A DNA stretch of 64,000 bases from Sclerodactyla briareus (lineage: Eukaryota > Echinodermata > Holothuroidea > Dendrochirotida > Sclerodactylidae): assembly GCA_026419785.1 (NCBI GenBank), contig JAODTK010005883.1, positions 124,001-188,000 of the forward strand, read 5' to 3'. The notes beneath the pieces were generated by a model. The model saw only the letters and a program-made list of their open reading frames with translations. It was not told where the DNA came from and made no database searches. Below, in pieces: positions 45,946-55,665 of this stretch; the first letter of the stretch is position 1; each line of letters starts with the position of its first letter. The position numbers were made by a program, and so were the translations under genes.

Positions 45946-46780
45946 CAACTTAATCAATTATAATTCCTCAAATTCACTCTTAATGTTAGAATCTTCTCAT
46001 GTCGAAATACTGCACTGCATTCTGTTTTCCCCCGGTTCGAGCTAAGTCTGGCTTAGAGAGAAACCCCACGTGAAGGCTGCGCGGACTTCCTTGTTTATAT
46101 TGGTCGCGCTGAACTGCAGTAAAAATAAATGTCACCTCGAGTGGCTGAAACTGAACGCGAAACCAGGTGAAAAGCCCACAGCCTATAAATAGTCCACAGC
46201 CTTGTAAAACATCGATTGCTTTCGGTTGGGATGCCGATTTCTCTTTTCCCGGTTCGAGCTCGAATGGATTAGGTCTGCTCTTGGAGAGGTAGCCTACGTA
46301 CTGTTTCAGAATAGAAAATTTATTCGTGTCAGGCCTACTAGTGTGTATTAATAGGTGTAATTATTCATTAAACTGACTGCAAGGTTACCTAATGTGTTTT
46401 CGAAGCATCGTCTAAATTACCACAAGACATGTTATTAACGGACACTCAACATTCAATTAGCAATTGTTACTCACAGCATTGGTCCCGAAGTACAATGGAC
46501 ATGTAAAATGAACTTGTCATAGAATAATTCTGTTGGCAGTGTTATAATAACCCATTTGATGTATGAGGTCCGTGGAATTGCGACAATTAAGCTAGGTTCA
46601 CGGACAGTGGAAAAGAAAAACCGCACGTTTTCAGTGGGGTAGCCGTTGCCTTTCTGTTAGATTGTTTCGTTCCGGTAAAACGTGCTGATAATTGCAAGCC
46701 AAGAAATAATTGATTGAAGGCGTATTTCACCATGGCTGCGTCCACCTATCGATTTTTGGTGCGCGCCTAAATAACTTTTT
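45946..46780 (+). promoter_or_regulatory. Promoter-like region with TATA box and optimal Kozak mini-ORF
   Basis: TATAAATAG at 46184-46192 is a consensus TATA box in a region with raised CpG. Two similar segments, TTTTCCCCCGGTTCGAGCT (46025) and TTTTCCCGGTTCGAGCTCG (46243), flank it as a direct repeat about 216 bases apart. At 46729 CACCATGGCTGCG is a near-ideal vertebrate-type start context, opening a 12-codon frame (46732-46770) that ends in TAA. No donor site follows that would clearly extend it. It may be a promoter with a 5' leader, or coincidence. Confidence 0.25.
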
Positions 46781-46899
46781 TTTTTATTGCAATGTCCTCA
46801 CAGCTTTATATAACTACTAGAGTGCGCGTTGTATGCACATGAGTGCTGTAATCGAGGACCAATGAATAAGAGATGGGGAATTATTTTTCGGACTTTTCT

Positions 46900-47180
46900 G
46901 TTGACCAAAGGTGTGGTTGTTGCTGTTTAGAGGTTTGAGGTTGTTCATCGATTTTACTTTTTTGTTCAAGACCCTCTTCGTGATCTTCCCTCTTCCTCTT
47001 CTCATGCCTCCCTTTTTTTCCTTTTGTCACCATTTCCTTCTCTTTCTTCTCCCTTATCTCTTCTTAATCATCCTTCTCTTTCTTGCCTTTTTTAATTTAA
47101 TTTTATTTCATCATTTCACTTTTTTTTCTCTTCTATTTTTCCGCCCTTTTTTCTCCTCTTATCTCTTTTCCTATACGTGG
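46900..47180 (+). repeat. Polypyrimidine repeat (copy 2)
   Basis: AAGACCCTCTTCGTGATC, TTCCCTCTTCCTCTTC and about 180 bases of C/T-rich sequence match the start of copy 1 at 31.76 kb. The Phe/Leu-rich open frame across it is a composition artefact. Confidence 0.5.
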
Positions 47181-48449
47181 AGCCGCCCAATGCAGGTGCG
47201 ATCGCGTATGAAGTGGAGAACCCCGGAGGGATAATGAACCTTCACCTTATCTGTATCTGCTCCATTTTATATGACAACCTCTAATTATGGAAGGCTGACC
47301 GGCCGCGATTCGGGTGTATACATCGGCAAGCCCTGGGAAACCCGTGTGTGTATATATAAATCGTTAATAAGTCTTGGTAATGTTTGCTGCTGAATACTAA
47401 TATCCTAATAGCGTCGCAGTCAGTATTTCTCACACAGTGACAGAATTGATGGTTTTGCCGACGTGGTTCCAGTCTAGACTATTGCCCGTAGCCTACTTTC
47501 ATTGACTCCGTTCTGTACGATACTACGCTGTTGGAATATTCCAATGCTATTATGGTTTATGGCGGTGCAGAATAGCAGTTAACACGTAGACCTTCAGCCC
47601 TTCACTAGGAAGTGAAGGAAGTGGTTCTGCAGGTAATACCAAGAGCCAAACAGTGAAGTGTATGTGTGTGTGCGAGAGGGTATGAAACCAATGAAAGTTC
47701 CTGTAGCAGGACAATTGATATTGTGACACCAATGAACCTATGCTCTAGTTCAATGTATATGTTAGTCTTGTTCAAGACTCGATGAATCATCTTGCGATCC
47801 AGCAAACGTCGAACGTTTATTGCGCGCGGCAACTACTCCACCTACAGGCTAGACCCCGACTGTGAGAAGCTACCACTGATTGGCATATTATTAAAAACAA
47901 CTGGACGGGAACTGGATGGTTTGTATTACGCGTAAGCCAGGGCAATTAGAGACACAGTCGTCTATACATTAGACTATGTATATGTAGGCATGGGCGGCGA
48001 TCGTAAGGGGGTATACATATCCTCAACTTTTTTTTTTCTTTTTTGGCGAGGAAGGGACCAAAATTTTATTAAAAAATGCGTTTTCTCCAAATTCGGTGAA
48101 GTGTTGAAGAAATTGCAACATTCAAAGGTGCTCTAGAGGTTGACGAAAATGTAACAGGTTGAATTGGTCCGAAATGCAGCCATTTTTCTGCCCACATTAT
48201 GAGACGGTACTAAAAAATAATCCAAGATAGATGACATATGTTGTTGAAGTGTCATAACCTAACCAGGTAAGGTCGGATCGGTCAATAATAGTAATGTCAT
48301 TGCCTTCGAATATATCTGTCCTAAGTATGCTCGCGCGCGATATTTCATATCAAATATACCATAGCGCCCACCAATTGACCAACATGCAGTCATTACAGCT
48401 CAAGACTTATACAGGCCGAGAACATGCGAGAAAATAGCGATCTGGATAT
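47181..48449. other. No recognisable gene
   Basis: GGCATGGGCGGCGATCGTAAGGGGG at 47990-48013 resembles the start of the G-run repeats at 15.57 and 25.64 kb but lacks the rest. Confidence 0.4.
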
Positions 48450-48800
48450 CACTATTTGGCATTTGAGAAGACCCAAATGCGAAATTTTCGCGATTTGCGA
48501 CTAAGTGTGTGCTTACGATGGATAGTTATAAGCTGCTCGAACATACGGTGGTTGAGATGAAATTCATTTTAATTTGTCAAATTTAATTTTCAATTTATTA
48601 CATGAAAAATGGCATTCGGGGCTTCACCGTGCATCTGAGAAGACCATAATTTGAACTTTTCGCTAAGCTTCGCGGCATCCAATGGTTCCGCTCTGCTTTC
48701 ATATGATATAATCTTACCAACATACTGTGGCTAATGTGAAATTCCTTTTTATTTCATTTCAAATTTAAATTCATTTTATTTATTTTGAATGGAAAATGAC
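48450..48800. repeat. Two-copy direct repeat, about 170-bp spacing
   Basis: TGAGAAGACC.A (48466 and 48635), AATTTTCGC/ACTTTTCGC, AACATAC.GTGG.T.A.ATG and AAATTC.TTTTAATTT occur twice in the same order. An A/T-rich TTTAATTTTCAATTTATTA spacer separates the units. Confidence 0.6.
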
Positions 48801-50769
48801 CATCGATTGGCAACGGAGAACACTTTACTAAATTTTCGAGCGCGGCAATCAATGTTGTCGTGCAGCTTATATGGATCACGACATTTAGATCAGTGGCACA
48901 CTAATTTATGCACATAACTTTCTGGCCCCGCTGGCACCCATCATTGGGAACCATTGGGGAATCCTCTCTGATGCATAAACTTTAGAGGTGTTTCAGGCAG
49001 GTCCTAGCTCACCCCGCCCCATGTATAGTACAAAACCACTACTCCACGTCACGGTCACGGACCTCCTGGTCACGCAACGAACATATATCCATCAAGAACA
49101 TCGGAATTCTTGGTACATGGGTAAAGGGTATATGATGAGGTCTTATACTCCCATGGGCAATGTATCGTATGTATTGTACAATGATTGCCTAAAACGTATA
49201 TAAAGTGTGGAAGCCTACAACTTTGAGCCAGGAAGAGGTGCTAGTTAGTACAGAGTGGAGGATATTGTATGATCATGGGAAATGTCCACGACACTGGAAT
49301 GTATAACTTATGTTCTCAAATAAGTGACATAATTTATGCCACCCCTCTCTCGGTGTGAAGCTGTAATGTTAGGTATACAAGTTTGCCATACATTGGAGGA
49401 ATGTAGAGCCAAAGCCTGAGGAGTGGGTATTAAATGGGTATGATTTCAATATAGAAAAGTCATAAATTTTCTCACAGGTCCTATTACAATGTAATTTTTT
49501 TTAGCAAAGAATCACTTCACTCCGCCTTCTCTGGTAACACTTCATATATTTCTTCCCTCGGAAAATTCCCCTCAAATACCCCCGATTAAATATCAATTGT
49601 CTCCAAGGGTGCTTACTAGAGCTCATGGATTTCAAACTCTTTCTCTGGTGAAGCTTCAATAGGTCCACCATTTTGGGGCCCACATGACCTACTTCTTAAA
49701 TTGCTTCTCCACTTTTTCATCTAAAAAATTGAAAGCCGGAAGTTAAATGTCCTGTTCGTTATGTCCCGTCCGCCACGTCCTGCCAGTCACATTTCCTGTT
49801 TGGAATGATTAGAGATTTTTTTTACAATACTTTGATGTTTGTCGTATTGAGCCATGATTTATTTCCTCCTGATGATAATTTGATGGTTTAAAATTCTAAC
49901 CAAGGTAGGATGAAAAAGCGTGACAAAAGTCCTCGTTCGTAAGTCGTTCGTTTTAACATCCCCAGTTTTACAAGGGTAGCATATCACTAGTTGAGTTTCA
50001 TTTTCTGTGATAGTTCATATAACAATAAGTACTTTGCACAGTTGTTTGAAATAACTTAGAGTTAACAACATATAGTATCTCGGAGAAGTAAGTGTTTTTT
50101 CAGGAAATTGAGTGTTGTTTTGTCCCGACCGTCACACTGATTGCAAATAGGAAGCATGCATGCAGCCACTGAATCACTCATTTCATTTATTTTGTTTCTA
50201 ATTGAAATTTCATTTATTTTGTTTCGCTTCCTTGAGCGTGTGTGAGGCCCTGCTCTCACCCTCAAGGAGTGCCCTCCCAAAACAATGGAACGCAGATTTT
50301 CATGCAATCTGCAAAACCCAGGCCCTTCAACACTCTAAGCATTTGGAAACAACGTAGTTCGCAAAATTCATTGATTTTCTAATTTTAGTGGCTTCTTTAA
50401 ATTGTTCTTGGGGCCCGTAACAAAAGAAGGATCTGTTATAATCGTTCAGTTGAAGTATATGTGCACCAAGCACACATTATGGCTCCCTATATTTTTTGTA
50501 GTACACCAGTACTATGTCAACCAACCTTCCTATCCCTCCTCTAACCCCCCCCCCCCCCCCTCTCCACCTTGATAATTATGTGAAGTCCTGGTGCTGCCAT
50601 AAATGAGTACAATAATGTGGGTTATCTTAAAAAGCTCTTAAGAAGGCCCAGTTAATATAAATTCAGAACAATTGTCCGTGTCAGCACCCCCAGTGTTTAT
50701 AAGTCATGGTCAGTGCAGGAGGGCCAAGAAGAGGTGTTGACAGGCTGAAGTGAAAAAATGTATCCTCGG
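48801..50769. other. No recognisable gene
   Basis: A 16-base C run lies at 50545-50560. Repeated TTTCATTTATTTTGTTTC near 50180-50224 (two copies) is minor. No gene is supported. Confidence 0.45.
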
Positions 50770-50840
50770 CCTCAAGTGGTAAAGTGTAGGTTTTATGGAA
50801 AATCCTAGTTTGATTGTTCCTATAGATTAAACGATGATAT
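50770..50840 (+). mobile_element. Possible tRNA-like SINE head
   Basis: CGGCCTCAAGTGGTAAAGTG followed about 30 bases later by GTTTGATTGTTCC resembles degenerate A and B boxes. Spacing and matches are poor, so this is a weak call. Confidence 0.2.
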
Positions 50841-51109
50841 GAATATGACAAAAACGGAAAATGGAGGTAAAGGAATACTACAGTAGTTAATGATTAAATG
50901 AAAATATGTTATTAATAGCATGCTTTATCATAGTGATGCTGAGCTAGGGTGTCCCAAGACTATACCGTTCTTAAATAGGTAGCTGGTACTAGAATACACA
51001 TTTGGGTGGATAATATTAGTAAAAAGGGATCGATGGTTTGGTTTAGGGGCTATTTTTTTTATTTTTCGGGTCCTGCAACCCTAAAATAAAGACCAGTCTT
51101 TTACGACTC

Positions 51110-51905
51110 CAACCTTTGACCTTTGACCGCGTCATTAGATGTTGTTTGATCTACCGAATCAAAAAATCGCCATGACAAATATATACGAACCACCCTCAAA
51201 TGCATAATTTCGATCGTTATTGTCCTTTTTAACAAAACTTAGTCACATTCAATGACTCCAGTGACCTTGACACTGTTGTGAAATTGCTCAGACTGAAGGG
51301 TACCATTCCCCAAGGTGCATGAAAATTCACCAACTCACAATCTACATGGATTATGCAAATAATACTACTTAGATGCAAATTAGTCACATTAAATGACCTC
51401 TGGTGACCTCGTCATTACTGCAGAAATTATCGGGACTATAAAGAAACCATCTCCACCAAGTTTTCATAAAAATCCAACAAACTTTGCGAAAAATCGATAT
51501 AATTATACAAATTGGACTATTAATTAGCGCATATAATGCTGGAAAACTAATCAATTCATCGACAATTCATAGTTGTTATATATGCTGAGCTGCCATCACC
51601 AATGCATCTACGATCAATAAATTATAGTGTGTCACAGCTTCCGGGCCCACATTCCCTTTAAATATGCAAATTTTATGCACCTATGGTATGTTTATTTCGG
51701 GACGAAAGGTGGTATGCACATCGGCACTCTTCACGTACAAAAAACTCCACACGGAAGTGTCAGAATGGCGTTCATGGTTGAGGAGATATCGAACCGCCAA
51801 TAACGGTGACGACGGACAGACAGACATACGGACAGAGTACAGACAGACAGACAAACAGACTAACCGGGAAGACGGACAGACGGACAGACAGACACCCAAC
51901 AAAGT
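51110..51905. repeat. TGACC-rich repeat ending in (CAGA)n
   Basis: TTTGACCTTTGACC (51114), ATTCAATGACTCCAGTGACC (51248) and ATTAAATGACCTCTGGTGACC (51388) start successive diverged units. Each continues into CATGAAAATTC or CATAAAAATCC and an AATTATGCAAAT-type stretch. The block ends TGTCAGAATGGCGTTCATGG, TTGAGGAGATATCG, then a GACAGACA microsatellite at 51811-51897. The ending resembles repeats widespread in marine invertebrate genomes. Confidence 0.75.
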
Positions 51906-51962
51906 GTTCACTATTTCTCCTTGAAACAACAGTGTTCAAAAATACTATGCACCTCCCAGCAA

Positions 51963-51999
51963 CCCCCCCCCCCTCTCCCCCCCCCCCCCCCACCCCCCC
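51963..51999. repeat. Long poly-C tract
   Basis: Thirty-seven bases that are C except for two Ts and one A, one of more than a dozen C/G runs in the window. Confidence 0.95.
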
Positions 52000-52059
52000 A
52001 CGACAAGGAGGGGTACGGGAATTTTCTCATAAGTCAATATTTGGCAATCTGGCTGTAGA

Positions 52060-52570
52060 TCACGATAACTCAACCCACATGGATGTATGAAGCTAAACTT
52101 GGTCTGTGTGTACCATGTAAGTACAGGACACTAGTGATTGGGGGCAGGTCAGAGCAGAGGTCATCTGAGGTCACCAGAGGATGAAGTCTGAACTTGGAAC
52201 ACGATAAGTGTGGAATTTAGTCAAAAATATCATAAAACTGTGAAAAGTGAAAGTTAAAAATGGTTGGTCTGATCAAGGTAACATTTTGGGCGTAGCTTCC
52301 TTATTGGGAGTACAGGAACCCTATTGTTTTGGTTTAGGTTGGGGGGAATTTTGTTTTTAGAAAATAACGAAAATTGTGAACGTTCATATTTTGGCCAGTG
52401 GCTTGTAAACATGATAACTGATCACCTAATTGATTGAAGCCCATACTTGGTATTGTGTTCCCATGATGAGTAAGAACCCATAGTTTGTGGTCAGGCCAGA
52501 GGATTGAGGACAACACTAGAGGTCCAAAGTCTGAAGCATGGAATTAGGTGTAGTTCATTATCGAAGTATA
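52060..52570 (+). repeat. AGGTCA-rich repeat, diverged units
   Basis: CACGATAACT, CATGGATG, AACTTGGTCTGTGTGTACC, GAGGTCATCTGAGGTCACC, AGAGGATGAAGTCTG (52063-52193) and later CATGATAACTGATC, CCATACTTGGTATTG, AGAGGTCCAAAGTCTG (52413-52532) match the unit at 45.1-45.9 kb. Confidence 0.65.
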
Positions 52571-54609
52571 GGGAACCCTATTGGTTGGTGGGAAAAATTG
52601 GACATTTGCCAGACAGATGTTGTCCATAATGAGCTGGTACAATCTCCCATTTGCCACTTTGTCTGGCCATAGCGTTGTCAGAAAGAGTCAAGGAATCATT
52701 GACCTTTTGGCTTTCTGATTCCCATCGCCTCAAATAAGGGAAAATACCAAGAGTGTTGTCACGCCTACTGTAAAAATTTTTTTACGATATTATAGTGATG
52801 TTTTCATATTTCAGGGAATTTCCATCCTACTTGACATTTCTCCATTTTATTTCCCGGATTTCAAACGTAAGGTTTTTCGAACTTTGAAGGCGTTACTGGA
52901 ATGTGATGAAGTGACTTGCAGTAGTATTAATACGTACATATATTACAAGGGTAAACCAACCCCCGTCCGCAACGTGTTGTGTACCCGAACAGTCAATTTC
53001 CTAGCGGTGAAGAATCTGAAACAAACGGCGCCACCGATATATGACTCTCGACAGCCTTTGAACCCATTCAGAGAGTTCATAACACAACCGCATGCATGTG
53101 TCCAAGACACACCCACGTTCTTCCCTATCTTACCTATTTTTGCTCAAGGTTCCGTTCTCCACCAAGTTATAATCAGCAAATTTACTTATTCAAGTTCAAT
53201 GCTCTTCAAAACTTTGTATTGTGAAACGCTTTGGTCAGCAGTGGGGAGAGAGCGCTATATAAAGTATAGAAGGAGACAGTATAGTTAATTTTATTTTACT
53301 CCGTAGCCCGTGTGTACTTTGCACCCATTAGACTGAAACCGTGGAAGGGCAATCTATTACTAGTCTATATCTACGGTGATCATCGTTTGTTGGGGTTATG
53401 CACTATACCTACTACTGCTACGAGTCAGACACACTAGTGTGAGCAGCACTACTATCGTTTTCTATCAGGGCGCAACAATGGAGAGAAATGTAAGTACCAG
53501 TTGGAATATGACGTTCTTGTCGGAACTCTCAGACTCTCGAGAGTCGCGGCAAGACATGGAAACAATCTGAGAGAAAATATTTCAGGCCAGTGTGAAATAC
53601 GAACATCAGACATGGCAGGCTCGTGTGGAGGGAGAAGTGAAAATTACAGTCTGGGGCGTTGGGCTATCAATTTCATTAGCGTGTTGATGCAATATACATT
53701 AATAAATCTTGGATATTCACCAAGTGTTAGGCTGGGATTCCATAGATTGCGTATGCGTATGTGAAAAATCGCCAAGTTACGTAAACTGGCGGGGGGAGGG
53801 GTCGTGTTTGAAGATATTTAGTTAGTTTTGGAAAGATAGCATACGGGTTCCACAGAAGCCAACAAATCATAAAATGAAGGCAAACCACGTTGGAATAGGC
53901 GAAGAAGCACATGTACCAATGCTTATGCAGATGCGTATCATCGCGAATTATTCTAGGAATATCTTCCTTTAAAAGCTAGCAACGACGATAGGTATGGGCG
54001 AAGGTTGATGCCTTTTATTGCTAAACCTTTTCATCGCTGGTCGAGAGATGGGAGCTAAGCCTGCTGGTTGAAGAGTAACCAAATTGACGATGTAGGACTG
54101 TCGGGTATTCCGCCAGACATATGGCATGGTAGCGGAGTGACACAGGGAGTGGTGACTCCTGAAAGATTATGGTTTTCTTGTGTGTGTTTACTGTATAATT
54201 GGCAGTGTCAGTTGAAAGCGGTCCAGCCAGACCGTTTAATGAGTCAAGTACTTGGAAGTATTTATTTTTAGGACAGTATTCAATTTCGAATATAAACGAA
54301 AACCGTGACAGTATTACTATTGACCACACGTGTTGTCGTTTCTACTCGTCGGCCCCCTTATGGAATTGTCTCCTCTGCTCTGGTCATCAACGACCGACGG
54401 CCTCATGCAGCTAACTCCCTGAAGCGTTATTAGGATTGTGCAGACAATATGAAGAAAAAAGACGGGGGGGCCTGTTTGTCCGTATGAAAGTTTGTAACTC
54501 AAGTGGGTTGTTAAAGTAAAGTTTTCTGTACCCTCTTATTATTAATTAACATTCTTTAGTAACGATGTTTCCAAGCCTCCGTAGATTGCAGTGATGTGCG
54601 AAAGTTGTC
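52571..54609. other. No supported gene; retroposon-like tail at 53220
   Basis: TGTGAAACGCTTTGG, then GAGAGAGCGCTATATAAAG (53220-53263), is the same kind of AGCGCT..GCGCTATATAA tail as in the SINE-like element at 8.6 kb. The 134-codon frame 52884-53288 overlaps it, so it is probably not a gene. ATGGAGAGAAAT|GTAAGT at 53478-53495 is a start codon followed by a consensus donor; it could be a tiny first coding exon but has no partner. Confidence 0.35.
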
Positions 54610-54830
54610 GATAGTATGTCGCCAAACGTAGCTCAGTGGTTACGATTAGACGGTGAAAACATTCGCTTCCGTACTCTGTCAAGGTTTACAGCAATAGTCC
54701 CACGAGGGATAAATCTGTGCACGAGTGCTGTTTATCTGCCAGAAGTTGAAATTGAGTGTGTTGAGATGAATTTGACACGGTGTTAAATCATTTGTATCAT
54801 TTAATTTATGCTTTGCAAAGTCTTCGCTTC
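54610..54830 (+). mobile_element. tRNA-derived SINE
   Basis: CGTAGCTCAGTGGTTACGA (about 54628-54646) is a strong match to the tRNA A-box (TRGCNNAGTGG). About 45 bases later, GGTTTACAGCAATAGTCCCACGAGGG (54684-54709) occupies the B-box position but is decayed. A tRNA-unrelated body with GTTGAGATGAATTTGACACGGTG follows. No poly-A tail or target duplication was identified, and the B-box decay makes transcription unlikely. Confidence 0.55.
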
Positions 54831-55497
54831 AAGGGACCGATTAACACTAGGTTGCCATGGGTTACTATGTTTATCATGTATTGCTGTGAGGTCATTAATG
54901 TTTGTATGTTAGGCACGACATGTGTTGTGGGTTAGAGAAAAGTCCATGCAATGTGTGTTGATCGAGTTGAAGCTGGCTAAATGCTAGAATGAGAAGTGAA
55001 CTAAGATTCAGCAACAGTCTTGACATCTTTGTTTTGTCAGTACGGGTGTGGTAGTTGGTGTGCCCATATATATTGGTCTATTTCGTGGAATTACGTGATT
55101 AGAGGAAATTCGTGCAGGGTTTCATTAGAATGCTTTGATTGGAAGAGTGTTGTTACATTGGGGATAGTAGGTAGTCATGTTAGTGTGGCCATGTTCAGGG
55201 CAAATTTTAGATAGTGGAGATATATGCTCCAGTGTTCAGATGTGTGACTGTCTATTACTGGATGGTAATTGGTTATTTCCGCTTCTAAAAAAATGGATGG
55301 ACGGGTTAGCAGTTCATTTGTAATGCAGTCAAGTCAATGTTTGTCAGTGCATGATGTTACCAAAGTCATATTCATGGTATTATTTTGGGTGTTATTCGTG
55401 TATGAGCGCACCGATTTAGAGGTCAGTCACATCTTCCTTTTTTAAACAGTTGCATTCCCATTGGAACTTTGGATGTGTTCTTTCTTTTTTGTTACAG
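54831..55497. other. No recognisable gene
   Basis: If the exon that follows is real, this is intron sequence; nothing else is seen. Confidence 0.4.
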
Positions 55498-55665
55498 ATT
55501 GAATGTGAAAATAAAGAAGACGGTCTTCAGTTCAACTCGGTTGACCGTCATCATACAATAACAGGTATACAGACTGTAGCCGGTCTTCTTTTCAGTGCGT
55601 CACAAGTTTCAAAACAATCTCAAGTTTCAAAACAATTTCTACGCGTTGCAAGTGCTCAGAAGTAG
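55498..55665 (+). CDS. Candidate 3' exon behind a strong splice acceptor, unknown product
   Basis: An excellent acceptor (TGTTCTTTCTTTTTTGTTACAG ending at 55497) opens on a frame IECENKEDGLQFNS that continues to a TAG at 55663-55665. Inside it an 18-base unit CAAGTTTCAAAACAATCT is duplicated (55607-55642), giving a tandem QVSKQS/QVSKQF. An alternative donor is AACAG|GTATAC near 55561-55570, which would end the exon earlier. I recognise no domain, so support is the splice site plus the open frame only. Confidence 0.3.
   Translation: MECENKEDGLQFNSVDRHHTITGIQTVAGLLFSASQVSKQSQVSKQFLRVASAQK

Noticed and set aside
46911-47234. 107-codon Phe/Leu-rich frame resembling membrane segments
   Set aside because: Caused by the polypyrimidine repeat (TTT/CTT codons), so the hydrophobicity is not evidence of a membrane protein.
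52884-53288. 134-codon plus-strand frame
   Set aside because: Its 3' part is the retroposon-like AGCGCT tail and its 5' part has no motif.
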